This document shows positions 24,384-32,735 of a DNA stretch of 64,000 bases, one piece after another (the stretch's first letter is position 1; every line of letters starts with the position of its first letter). The notes under the pieces were generated by a model that did not search any database, was not told where the DNA came from, and saw only the letters and a list, made by a program, of their open reading frames with translations. The position numbers and the translations under genes are program-made. Source of the DNA: Io17-Chloro-G2 sp963663135 (GTDB lineage Bacteria; Chloroflexota; Dehalococcoidia; Lucifugimonadales; UBA3495); NCBI GenBank assembly GCA_963663135.2, contig CAXXRM010000003.1:186001-250000 (forward strand), given 5' to 3'.

Positions 24384-25559
24384 ATGGCAACAAGCGGATC
24401 AAGAGCCAGGGACATTGCCATTGTTGGAGTGGCCGAATCCGACGTCATGGGCACCACCCCGAATAAATCGTCCCTGCAACATCACGGCGAAGCAGCCTAC
24501 AACGCCCTGGAAGACGCCGGCCTATCCAAGGATGACGTGGACGGGGTGCTAACCGCCGGGTTCTCCACCCTCGCAACCGCCGAATACCTGGGGATCCACC
24601 CCGGTTTCACCGACAACACCTCGGTGGGGGGATCTTCATTCGTCATCCACGTGGCCCACGCCATGGCCGCCATTCGGGCCGGTTACTGTGAGGTTGCGTT
24701 GATCACTCACGGGGAAGCCGGCCGCTCCCGCCGGGCGCCGATACCCCCCGACCCGAACCTTCCCATGGCCCAGTATGAGGCCCCCTACGGCATGCTGGGG
24801 CCGCCCATCAACTACTCAATGGCCTGCTCCCGCTACATGCACCAATACGGCGAGGAAAAGACCCGGCAGGGCCTGGCAGAGATTGCCGTCGCTACCCGAA
24901 AGTGGGCCAACCTCAACCCCAAAGCGGTAATGCACGACACCCTGATGAGTTTTGATGACTATCACAACTCCCGGTGGGTCTCCTGGCCGTTTCATCTATT
25001 CGATTGCTGCCTGGTCACCGACTCGGGCGCGGCAATCATCGTAACCACAGCGGAGCGGGCCCAAAGCTGCCGCAAGGAGCCGGTATGGGTCCTCGGCGCC
25101 GCCGAAGGCCACGACCACAACATCATCAGCCAGATGCCATCGTTGACTTCGACCTGGGCCCGGGAAAGCGGACCCAATGCCCTCAAACGGGCCGGCCTCA
25201 CCCACGATGACGTGGACTTGGCAATGATTTACGACTCTTTCACCTACACGGTCATGGCGACCCTGGAATCGCTGGGTTTCTGCGGCCCGGGTGAAGCGGC
25301 GGACTTCGTCGCCAACCAAAGGACCGCTCCCGGCGGGGATTTTTCCATGAACACCAGCGGCGGTGGGCTGTCTTATACTCATTCGGGCATGTACGGCAGC
25401 TTCCTGCTGGTGGAGGCGGTGCGCCAACTGCGCGGTGAGTGCGGCGACCGTCAGGTGCACAAAAAGGGCGACGCCAGTCGCAACCCGGCAATCACCTTGG
25501 TCAACGGCACCGGCGGCTCGCTATCTTCCACGGGAACAGTTTTGCTGGGCACCGGCTGA
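24384..25559 (+). CDS. Thiolase-like protein lacking the nucleophilic cysteine
   Basis: About 391 residues of thiolase fold (acetyl-CoA acetyltransferase/SCP-x-like). Family segments are AIVGVAESD, AAYNALEDAGLSKDDVDGVLTAG, AMIYDSFTYTVMATLESLGFCGPGEAADFV and MNTSGGGLSYTHSGMYGSFLLVEAVRQLRGE. Where thiolases have the acyl-accepting Cys, this protein reads TSVGGSSFVIHVAHA, without Cys. The tyrosines in IYDSFT and LSYTH recall the thiolase-fold aldolases (Ltp2-like) that work with DUF35 partners. A retro-aldol or other C-C cleavage is therefore possible. The reading frame extends upstream to 24267, but ATG 24384 matches the family N-terminus. A paralogue with a DUF35 partner is at 49490. A strong terminator follows at 25611. 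Confidence 0.8.
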   Translation: MATSGSRARDIAIVGVAESDVMGTTPNKSSLQHHGEAAYNALEDAGLSKDDVDGVLTAGFSTLATAEYLGIHPGFTDNTSVGGSSFVIHVAHAMAAIRAGYCEVALITHGEAGRSRRAPIPPDPNLPMAQYEAPYGMLGPPINYSMACSRYMHQYGEEKTRQGLAEIAVATRKWANLNPKAVMHDTLMSFDDYHNSRWVSWPFHLFDCCLVTDSGAAIIVTTAERAQSCRKEPVWVLGAAEGHDHNIISQMPSLTSTWARESGPNALKRAGLTHDDVDLAMIYDSFTYTVMATLESLGFCGPGEAADFVANQRTAPGGDFSMNTSGGGLSYTHSGMYGSFLLVEAVRQLRGECGDRQVHKKGDASRNPAITLVNGTGGSLSSTGTVLLGTG

Positions 25560-25570
25560 ACTTCCACCAA

Positions 25571-25611
25571 ATCAACTAACAGTAACCGGCCAATCAACTA
25601 ACGGTAACCGG
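25571..25611. repeat. Direct repeat downstream of the thiolase-like gene
   Basis: A 19-bp sequence at 25571-25589 recurs at 25593-25611 with one mismatch, a 22-bp period. The second copy runs into the terminator stem. It looks like a local tandem duplication. Confidence 0.6.
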
Positions 25612-25645
25612 GGGCGCCCTGTTTGAATCAGGGCGCCCCTTTTTT
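25611..25645 (+). terminator. Rho-independent terminator after the thiolase-like gene
   Basis: An 11-bp perfect stem (GGGGCGCCCTG with CAGGGCGCCCC), a 7-base loop and a run of six T at 25640-25645. Confidence 0.9.
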
Positions 25646-25826
25646 GTGCCATTAAGAGCCACCTGCTTGGGTATCCTAAATCCTCCATAATCCCCAAACC
25701 CCGCACAATTTTATCTTTGGTTGAAATTTTAACTTTTGTTAATATTTCCGAGACTTGAATGCTGGGATGGCGGCCCCGCCGACCATTCCACCAACGTACG
25801 CCCCCTGGGCGAAAGGATTCTATCCG

Positions 25827-26741
25827 ATGGACAAGGAAATCACCTCGTTCCTAAAGCACCTTATCGTCGAAAAAGGCTTCTCCAGAAACACCACCGAGGC
25901 ATACCGCAACGACCTGAGCCAATTCTTACTGTTCCTCAAATCACAACGCAACGGCACGCTTGACGAAAGCAATCCCTGGCACCAGGTCGACCTGGACATG
26001 CTGAACGCCTACATAGAGGACCTTCGCGGGCGGAAGGGATACAGGGACACTACCACCGCCAGAAAGGTTGCTGCGGTCAAGTCCTTCTTCGGATTCCTCC
26101 ACGAAAACGGCACCGTGGACATCGATCCAACCGAGTCCCTGGGATCTCCCCGGGTTGGCCGCAGCTTGCCCAAATGCCTGACCGAAGAGCAGGTCGACCA
26201 GTTGTTGGACCTGGCAGCAGACTCCGGAACTCCTGAAGGCCAAAGGGACGCCAATATCCTGGAGCTTTTGTACGCCACGGGCCTGCGGGTTACCGAGTTG
26301 GTGTCGCTGAACGTTAAAGACTTCAACGACCAGGAAGCGTACATCCGCTGCTGGGGCAAGGGCAGCAAGGAGCGCATCGTATATCTCTACCCGAACGCCG
26401 TCATCCAGCTGAAGCGGTACATAAACAAAGCCAGGCCGATACAGTTGGGAAACAAGACCAAGCAGACCGCGCTGTTCGTCAACCACCGGGGCGAGCGTCT
26501 AACGCGGCAGTGGGTCTGGACGATTTTGAAATCCTACGGGGAAAGGGCCAACATCGGCCAGAGAATTACGCCCCACACCCTTCGGCACAGCTTCGCCACC
26601 CACCTCTTGCAGAACGGCGCCAGCTTGCGGCACGTTCAGGAACTGCTGGGCCACTCCAGCATATCCACCACCCAGGTTTACACCCACCTGACCAACGCCC
26701 ACATCCACCAGGAGTACGAAAAGAGCCACCCCCGGGCCTAA
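25827..26741 (+). CDS. Tyrosine recombinase of the XerC/XerD type
   Basis: Site-specific recombinase, about 304 residues. An N-terminal SAM-like DNA-binding domain (EITSFLKHLIVEKGFSRNTTEAYRNDLSQFL) is followed by the catalytic domain. The full active set is visible: Arg in ATGLRVTEL (~153), the His and Arg of HTLRHSFATHLL (~250), His in LLGHSSISTTQ and Tyr in VYTHL (~285). Length and motifs match chromosome-dimer-resolving XerC/D rather than a phage integrase, and no attachment-site repeats or mobile cargo flank it. ATG 25827 fits the family N-terminus; a TTG at 25755 would add 24 residues. The upstream 80 bases are A/T-rich, with a possible TTGGTT-17-TAATAT promoter at 25717-25745. Confidence 0.93.
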   Translation: MDKEITSFLKHLIVEKGFSRNTTEAYRNDLSQFLLFLKSQRNGTLDESNPWHQVDLDMLNAYIEDLRGRKGYRDTTTARKVAAVKSFFGFLHENGTVDIDPTESLGSPRVGRSLPKCLTEEQVDQLLDLAADSGTPEGQRDANILELLYATGLRVTELVSLNVKDFNDQEAYIRCWGKGSKERIVYLYPNAVIQLKRYINKARPIQLGNKTKQTALFVNHRGERLTRQWVWTILKSYGERANIGQRITPHTLRHSFATHLLQNGASLRHVQELLGHSSISTTQVYTHLTNAHIHQEYEKSHPRA

Positions 26742-26878
26742 TCGCCAGGCAAAATGGCCGGCTGCACCGTCTGTCGTCGCAGCCGGATCGGCCCCGAGTC
26801 CCCGGGCCGACATACTGCCGACAACGTACTGCCAACGCTGAAGTTCTGTTGTGGGCAGTGCCCATTGGGATGATTTGC

Positions 26879-26887
26879 TGGTATAGT
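26879..26887 (+). promoter_or_regulatory. Extended -10 element upstream of the small membrane protein and uvrC
   Basis: TGGTATAGT ends 32 bases before the ATG at 26920. No good -35 is present. It probably drives the small membrane-protein gene and uvrC together. Confidence 0.45.
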
Positions 26888-26919
26888 TAAGGCTAGTAAT
26901 CATCCAGGAGGACAACTCC

Positions 26920-27282
26920 ATGGCGGGTAAGTCCCGCCGGGTCGCGGCGCGGCAGTCGCAGCTGAACCGGCGAAGGAAAAAACAACAACGCGGCCCTAGC
27001 GGCATACCCGCTGCAGTACCTGAGCCGGCCGACCCAGCCAGCCAGGAGGAGGGCTCCACCACTAACGGCGCCGTTGCCACCACCCAACCGGTGCAGACCA
27101 GGAGCGTCCGCTCCTATGCGCCGGCGACCCCTGAGCACCCAGCCGGTAGCGGCCGCTCTCGCGGACTGTCTCGGGAGGAAGCCGCGCCCGCTTACCAGTA
27201 CATGGGCCCGGAAATCCGGCGCATCATTGTCATGGCCGGAATCGCCTTCGCCGTGCTGGTCATTTTGAAATTCGTTCTGTAG
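26920..27282 (+). CDS. Small basic protein with C-terminal membrane anchor
   Basis: 120 residues, not assignable to a known family. The first ~30 residues are strongly basic (KSRRVAARQSQLNRRRKKQQR). The middle is Ala/Pro/Thr-rich and probably disordered. The end is a single hydrophobic helix (IIVMAGIAFAVLVILKFVL), a tail-anchor layout with a positively charged cytoplasmic N-terminus. The ribosome site AGGAGG lies just before the ATG. It precedes uvrC by six bases and should be co-transcribed with it. The basic segment could bind nucleic acid at the membrane, but that is only a suggestion. Confidence 0.7.
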   Translation: MAGKSRRVAARQSQLNRRRKKQQRGPSGIPAAVPEPADPASQEEGSTTNGAVATTQPVQTRSVRSYAPATPEHPAGSGRSRGLSREEAAPAYQYMGPEIRRIIVMAGIAFAVLVILKFVL

Positions 27283-27288
27283 CCCCCA

Positions 27289-29187
27289 ATGGCTCTTGAA
27301 CTTTCAGACCAACGTCTACGGGTAGCGCCCGAGGGTCCCGGCGTCTATCTGATGAAGGACGTCCGCGGCAACGTCCTGTACGTGGGCAAGGCCAGCGTCC
27401 TGCGCAACCGGCTGCGCACCTACTTCGGCTCCTCCTCCAACCTCCCCAATAAAATCCGCCGCATGGTCGCCCAACTCGATGACTTTGAGTGTATCGTCAC
27501 GGACTCGGAAGCCGAGGCCCTCATCCTGGAAAATACGCTGATCAAGCGTTATCGCCCCAGGTACAACGCCAGGCTGAAAGACGACAAGACCTACCCCTTC
27601 CTCAAAATAGACCTGAAGGAAAACTTCCCCAGGGTGTACATTACGCGCCGGGTTGCCCAGGACGGCGCCCGCTATTTTGGGCCCTTCGCCACCGCCGGCA
27701 CCGTGCGCAAGACCATGGACCTGATCAAGAAGCTGTTCCCTTACCGCTCCTGCACCAAGATAATCACCGGAAATGACCCGCGACCGTGCTTGGAGTACTA
27801 CATCAACCGGTGCGTTGCCCCCTGCACCGGCAACGCCACCAAGGAGGAGTACGACCGGGTGATCCAGCAGGTCATCCTGTTCATGGAAGGGGACACCGAC
27901 GCAGTTACCCAAGACCTGCAACAGAACATGGAGCTATCGGCGGAGCGTCTGGAATTCGAGCGCGCCGCCGTACTCCGAGACCGGATTCGAAGCGTCGAAC
28001 GGGTTGCCGAGGAGCAGCGGATAAAGGTCGACTCCAATCCCATCAAGGACATGGACGTCATCGCCTTGGCCCAGGGGAATAACGAAGCCTGGGTCCAGGC
28101 ATTCTTTGTCCGTCACAACAAACTGGTGGGCAGCGACCACTTTTTGATGGAGGGGACCCAGGACGATCCTCCCGGGCTAGTCTTGGGGCAGTTCATCAAG
28201 CAGTACTACGCAACCGCGCTGACGATTCCGCCTCGAATCCTGCTCCAACACCATCTGGACGATGAGGAATTGATCGGTTCCTGGCTCAGGGAGTTGCGCG
28301 GGAAGCCGGTGAGGTTAAACGTTCCGTTGCGCGGCGTACACAAGCATCTGCTGGACACAGTGGCCACCAACGCCTCCCAGGGCTTGGCCCAGTACCGGGT
28401 GAAGTGGCTCAACGACACAGACGTCACCCGCCAGGCAATAACCGAGCTTCAGGAAGAACTGAGCCTGCCCCTGCCGGTTCACAGAATGGAATGTTACGAC
28501 ATCTCCCACATCCAAGGCTCGAACACCGTGGCGAGCATGGTGGTTTTCGAAGACGCCCGGCCCAAGCCGGACCACTACCGGCGGTTCAAGATCAAGACGG
28601 TCGAAGGGGTGGACGATTTCGAAAGCATGCGGGAGGTGCTGCGCCGCCGGTTCAAGCGGATGGCCAGCGTGAGGCAGCAAGAGGCCAAGGAATCGATCTC
28701 CAAAGAATCGGTCGAGCGCGGCGAAGGTTCGCCGCGCTCGACCAGCAACTCCGCCTGGGGAATCCTGCCAGACCTGGTGCTCATTGACGGCGGTAAGGGA
28801 CAGTTGTCGGCGGCTTTGGAGGTGTTCCTGGAGCTTGGTCTGGACGACATCCCGCTTGCGTCCCTGGCCAAAGAGAATGAAGAAATCTTTGTGCCCCACA
28901 CGCCGGAGCCCATCGTCCTACCCCGGAATTCCCAGGCGCTATACCTGGTGCAGCGCATCCGTGACGAAGCCCACCGCTTTGCCATAACCTACCACCGGAA
29001 CCTGCGCAGCAAAAGCAGCGTCAAGTCTGCCATAGACATGGTCACCGGAATCGGCCCCAAGCGTAAACGAACGCTGCTGCGCCGGTTCGGGACCCTCCAG
29101 GGAATCAAGGACGCTCCGGTTGACGACATCGCCGCCATCCCCGGCATTACCCGGTCCCTGGCAGTGCGCCTAAAGCAGACCCTTTAG
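27289..29187 (+). CDS. uvrC: Excinuclease ABC subunit C
   Basis: Dual-incision nuclease of nucleotide excision repair, 632 residues. Domains in order: the GIY-YIG nuclease (GPGVYLMKDVRGNVLYVGKA, residues ~18-40), a Cys-containing region (CLEYYINRCVAPC), the UVR motif that binds UvrB (LEFERAAVLRDRIRSVERV), the RNase H-like second nuclease (ECYDISHIQGSNTVASMVVF, LVLIDGGKGQLSAA), and C-terminal helix-hairpin-helix repeats (VTGIGPKRKRTLLRRFG). A short Ser/Glu-rich insert (residues ~463-485) precedes the LVLIDGGKGQ motif. It lies directly behind a small membrane-anchored protein. No uvrA or uvrB is in the window. Confidence 0.97.
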   Translation: MALELSDQRLRVAPEGPGVYLMKDVRGNVLYVGKASVLRNRLRTYFGSSSNLPNKIRRMVAQLDDFECIVTDSEAEALILENTLIKRYRPRYNARLKDDKTYPFLKIDLKENFPRVYITRRVAQDGARYFGPFATAGTVRKTMDLIKKLFPYRSCTKIITGNDPRPCLEYYINRCVAPCTGNATKEEYDRVIQQVILFMEGDTDAVTQDLQQNMELSAERLEFERAAVLRDRIRSVERVAEEQRIKVDSNPIKDMDVIALAQGNNEAWVQAFFVRHNKLVGSDHFLMEGTQDDPPGLVLGQFIKQYYATALTIPPRILLQHHLDDEELIGSWLRELRGKPVRLNVPLRGVHKHLLDTVATNASQGLAQYRVKWLNDTDVTRQAITELQEELSLPLPVHRMECYDISHIQGSNTVASMVVFEDARPKPDHYRRFKIKTVEGVDDFESMREVLRRRFKRMASVRQQEAKESISKESVERGEGSPRSTSNSAWGILPDLVLIDGGKGQLSAALEVFLELGLDDIPLASLAKENEEIFVPHTPEPIVLPRNSQALYLVQRIRDEAHRFAITYHRNLRSKSSVKSAIDMVTGIGPKRKRTLLRRFGTLQGIKDAPVDDIAAIPGITRSLAVRLKQTL

Positions 29188-29352
29188 GCAATTCTTGCAT
29201 AGGTGCGTTGTCCGTGTGGGCCGCGGCGGGAAAAACTCTGCGTCCTCTGTGGTTTCCGTGGCAAATAACCTTCACGTAAATAGGCCTGCGCTTGATAACC
29301 CAATCTGCCTCGGTTAGTATAACTTTGCTGAACGCCCAACCTGGGTGTGAAA

Positions 29353-30003
29353 ATGGTCAAAATATCCATCGCTCTCCCCAACCATGCCGAGATCAACCTG
29401 GAAGCCGATGACACGGAGCAGCTTCTACCGGTAGTGAAATTGGTCCGTCAAGAATTGCTTCGAGACGTGGCCAGCCTTGCCACACCGGCAAATGGGGCTG
29501 TTCCGTCCGTGCCCGCTCCGCCCTTGGCCGCGAGTGACGAACCCGCCAAACCCGTAGCGCCGCCAACACCGGCGGAAATTCCCGCTCACAGCCAACCATC
29601 CCCGGCCGCCACCAACCCGGACCCAACCCCGACGCCGGTCAAAAACACCCCTCTGGTACCCCCAAGCGCCAACACTATCCCCCCGGCGCTCTCCAATCCC
29701 AGGTTGACCCGGGATTTCGCCGACTTCTGCCGTAACGCCGACCCCATCGGCGACATGCGTAAGGTGGTTGCGGCCGCGGAGGGAGCCCGGCGACACCTGG
29801 ACATGGAAACCGTGGATGCCTGGGAACTGGGGCAGCTTTTTGACCTGGCAGGATGGACCCGGGCTCATAATTTCACCCAGACCTTGCGGAACGCCGCCCG
29901 GCACAAATTCAAGTGGTTGGAAAGGGCTCCCGGTCGCGCCGGGCGCTACGCCACCACCGAAAAAGGCCGGGAAGTGGTCCTGGGCCGGGCCAACACTCAT
30001 TGA
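29353..30003 (+). CDS. Unknown two-domain protein with proline-rich linker
   Basis: About 216 residues that I do not recognise. Residues 1-45 form a small beta/alpha module (MVKISIALPNHAEINLEADDTEQLLPVVKLVRQEL). Residues ~50-120 are a Pro/Ala/Thr linker. Residues ~120-216 form a helical C-terminal module ending GRAGRYATTEKGREVVLG, which resembles the wing and last helix of a winged-helix domain. It could be a DNA- or RNA-binding protein, but no decisive motif is present. ATG codons at 29347 and 29353 are both possible. It is flanked by uvrC and an aldehyde dehydrogenase without obvious operon links. Confidence 0.6.
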   Translation: MVKISIALPNHAEINLEADDTEQLLPVVKLVRQELLRDVASLATPANGAVPSVPAPPLAASDEPAKPVAPPTPAEIPAHSQPSPAATNPDPTPTPVKNTPLVPPSANTIPPALSNPRLTRDFADFCRNADPIGDMRKVVAAAEGARRHLDMETVDAWELGQLFDLAGWTRAHNFTQTLRNAARHKFKWLERAPGRAGRYATTEKGREVVLGRANTH

Positions 30004-30202
30004 CCTCTCTTTCCCGCCTTTTGGACACTTCTTTTGCCCTCAGGTACGCTTTACCGGCGCCGATTTTGATATCGGACCGGGCTCGTGGTGCTTGCGGAGC
30101 GGAGCGGAGGGTAATATCCTATGTCGGTATTGCGGTCCGCCTGCTGTCGAAATCGGCCGCCGGAATAACTCTTAACCACAAACCCCAACGGAGGCAACCT
30201 TA

Positions 30203-31615
30203 ATGAAAATGTACATCAGCGGCAAGTGGGTGGATAAAGCCGAAACCATGCCCGTGCTCAACCCCTTCGACCAATCAGTCATCGACACAGTCCCAAGGGC
30301 CAGCGCGGCTGAAGTTGAACAGGCCATCACCAGCGCCGCCCGCGGCGCAGAGGTGATGGGCAAAGTGACCGCCTACGACCGCTACGCCATCCTCCGCAGA
30401 GCCGCGGACCTGCTAGGGGAAAGGTCGGAAGACCTGGCCCGCACTATCACGATGGAAGAGGGCAAGGTCATTGCAGAAGGCCGGGCTGAGGTGCAGCGGG
30501 CCATCCAGACCATCACCCTATCCTCCGAAGAAGCCAAGCGGCTCCATGGTGAAACCGTTCCCTTGGACGCCGCCCCGGGCAACGTGAGCCAGTTCGGGTT
30601 CACCATCCGGGTTCCAGTAGGAGTGGTGGCCGCAATCGCTCCCTTCAACTTCCCACTGAACCTGGTTTGCCACAAGGTGGGCCCTGCCCTGGCCGCGGGC
30701 AATTCGGTGGTGCTGAAGCCCGCCGGGGACACGCCGCTGTCCGCTTTGAAACTCACTGAAATCCTCCTCGAAGCCGGGTTGCCTGAAGAGGCCATTCAGT
30801 GCGTCACCGGATCCGGAGCCGAAATTGGGGACGTAATTACCGCGGACCCCAGGATCCGCAAAATCACCTTCACCGGAAGCATGGAGATCGGAGACCGCAT
30901 CTGCCGCAACGCCGGCATTAAGAAGGTCACCATGGAATTGGGCTCCAACAGCCCGCTCATTGTGATGGCCGACGCGGACCTGGAAAAGGTGGCGGCAGCG
31001 ACGGTGGCCAGCGGCTTCTCCAACGCCGGCCAGGTCTGCATTTCCACCCAGCGCGTGTTCGCCGAGCGCAGCGTCTACGCCGACTTCCTGGATGCCCTGG
31101 TAGCGCCTGCCGAGGCCTTTGCCACCGGCAATCCCTTGGACGAGTCCATGCGCATGGGCCCGATGATCCGCGAGTCCGACGCCAACCGGGTTGGTGAATG
31201 GATCAGCGAGGCCGTGAGTGGCGGCGCCCGGATAGTCGTAGGTGGAGACCACGAAGGCACCCTGCACTCGCCAACGGTGGTGGCCGACGTCACGGCGGAC
31301 ATGCGGGTTTCCCGAGAGGAGTTATTCGGCCCGGCGGTCGCGGTCAGCGCCTTCGAAGACATCAACGACGCTATCGCCAAAGCCAACGATAGCCGGTTTG
31401 GCCTGTCGGCCGGCATCTTCACGCAGAATGTGGACTGGGCGATGCGTTTCGCGAGGGAAGTCCAATCGGGGAGCCTCCACATCAACTCCTCTCCCCAGTG
31501 GCGGGCCGACCTGATGCCCTACGGCGGCCTGAAGGACAGCGGGATGGGCAAAGAAGGCCCGTCCTACGCCGTTCAGGAAATGACCGAACTCAAGATGGTT
31601 GTGTTCCATTTGTAG
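30203..31615 (+). CDS. NAD(P)-dependent aldehyde dehydrogenase
   Basis: 470-residue ALDH-superfamily enzyme oxidising an aldehyde to the acid. It has IAPFNFPLNLVCHKVGPALAAGNSVVLKPA in the cofactor-binding region, the FTGS motif, the catalytic glutamate in MELGSNSPL, the catalytic cysteine in NAGQVCIS, and EELFGPAVAVSAF. Its overall pattern (residue spacing, MGPMI, LKDSGMGKEGP) is close to lactaldehyde, phosphonoacetaldehyde or succinate-semialdehyde-type dehydrogenases, so the substrate is not fixed by sequence alone. The next gene, a PIG-L-type deacetylase, starts 60 bases later in the same direction and may be co-transcribed. Confidence 0.92.
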   Translation: MKMYISGKWVDKAETMPVLNPFDQSVIDTVPRASAAEVEQAITSAARGAEVMGKVTAYDRYAILRRAADLLGERSEDLARTITMEEGKVIAEGRAEVQRAIQTITLSSEEAKRLHGETVPLDAAPGNVSQFGFTIRVPVGVVAAIAPFNFPLNLVCHKVGPALAAGNSVVLKPAGDTPLSALKLTEILLEAGLPEEAIQCVTGSGAEIGDVITADPRIRKITFTGSMEIGDRICRNAGIKKVTMELGSNSPLIVMADADLEKVAAATVASGFSNAGQVCISTQRVFAERSVYADFLDALVAPAEAFATGNPLDESMRMGPMIRESDANRVGEWISEAVSGGARIVVGGDHEGTLHSPTVVADVTADMRVSREELFGPAVAVSAFEDINDAIAKANDSRFGLSAGIFTQNVDWAMRFAREVQSGSLHINSSPQWRADLMPYGGLKDSGMGKEGPSYAVQEMTELKMVVFHL

Positions 31616-31674
31616 GCCCCCATACCGGCGCCATTGCAAGTCCCAGCCGGCGCAACCAGGAAGGAATTGACTCG

Positions 31675-32421
31675 ATGCGACTACTAACCGAGCCGGCGCG
31701 GCGGGCGCTGGTGGTCACCCCTCACCCGGACGACGCAGAAGGGGGCTGCGGGGGGACCATGGCCAACTGGGTAAAGAACGCCGGTACCGAGTTCATCGTC
31801 GTCATGTGCACCAACGGCGACAAGGGCACTTCCGACCGGGAAATGAAACCGGAGGAACTGGCCGCCACGCGGCAAGTGGAGCAGCGCAACGCCTCCAAGG
31901 TCCTGGGGGTCAAGGACGTGGTGTTCTTGGCCCACCCGGACGGACGCCTGGAGGACAACCTTGAGTTCCGCGGGGAGATCGTCCGGCTAATCCGAACCTA
32001 CAGGCCCGACGCAATTTTCTGCATCGACCCTTACCGCAGCGCCAGCCACACTCACCGGGACCACCGCATGAGCGGCCAGGTAGCCGTTGACGCGGCATTC
32101 ACCTATGCCTGGAGCTACCAGCACTTCCCGGAGCAGATAACCGCAGAGGGGTTGGAGCCCCACCGGGTGGAAAACGCCTATTTGTGGGGCAGCGAGGCTC
32201 CCGATGTTTTCGTGGACATTGACGGCTGCCTGGAGCTGAAAGCCGAATCACTGAGCAAGCACGTCAGCCAGATGCAGAACCGCACCCCGGACCAGCGGTT
32301 GACCCGCATGCAGGGCTGGTCGTCGGAGGCGGGCAAGAAGGTGGGTGTCAACTACGCCGAAGGATTCCGGCACATCTGCCTGGGTCTTGACTCCAGGGAA
32401 CGCCAATTCCTGGGCTGTTAG
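31675..32421 (+). CDS. PIG-L/LmbE family deacetylase
   Basis: Zinc-dependent N-deacetylase of about 248 residues, acting on acetylated amino sugars such as GlcNAc conjugates in characterised relatives (MshB, BshB, PIG-L). The zinc motif PHPDDAE is close to the N-terminus and the distal HTHRDHR supplies the third metal ligand. ATG 31675 is chosen because AGGAAGGA lies upstream and it begins just before the PHPDD motif; the frame is open back to 31498 inside the ALDH gene. Possible roles are low-molecular-weight thiol synthesis or catabolism of amino sugars. There is no glycosyltransferase partner nearby to decide. Confidence 0.9.
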   Translation: MRLLTEPARRALVVTPHPDDAEGGCGGTMANWVKNAGTEFIVVMCTNGDKGTSDREMKPEELAATRQVEQRNASKVLGVKDVVFLAHPDGRLEDNLEFRGEIVRLIRTYRPDAIFCIDPYRSASHTHRDHRMSGQVAVDAAFTYAWSYQHFPEQITAEGLEPHRVENAYLWGSEAPDVFVDIDGCLELKAESLSKHVSQMQNRTPDQRLTRMQGWSSEAGKKVGVNYAEGFRHICLGLDSRERQFLGC

Positions 32422-32735
32422 GCTCCTTATCCAACCGCCTCCATCTCCGATCATTCACGTCGCAACGGGAATCACGGAGCCCTTTCCATCCCCCAACACG
32501 GTGATAGTAATGTGGAAGCTCCAGGAGGGGGCAACCGCGCCTAATCCGTCGTCCTTACCGCATGACTATGCCCGGTATACCGCAGCTTACCTAAAAGACA
32601 AAAAGGGCTCTGGATACCCACTGCAATGAGAAGACGGAAGAGGGATCCCGGGGAATACCGCGCCACCGACAAATTGATGCAATCGGTTTACGCGAGTCCT
32701 TCGATCTTATCTTAGAATGCGATAACCCCTCGCGT
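32422..32735. other. Intergenic region between convergent genes, nothing recognised
   Basis: This separates the deacetylase (plus) and the LLM oxidoreductase (minus). A short frame at 32345-32629 mostly overlaps the deacetylase end and is rejected. No T-tract hairpin was seen. Confidence 0.4.

Noticed and set aside
25827..26741. Xer recombinase as the integrase of a mobile element
   Set aside because: No flanking att-like repeats, tRNA target, phage genes or composition shift; the protein has the length and motifs of a chromosomal XerC/D.
26758..26786. GC-rich hairpin after the Xer gene as terminator
   Set aside because: CCGGCTGC/GCAGCCGG pair forms a stem, but there is no following T-tract.
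29190..29280. Sequence similar to common CTCTGCGTCCTCTGTGG-type intergenic repeats
   Set aside because: Only one short degenerate copy is present in this window, so repeat status cannot be shown.
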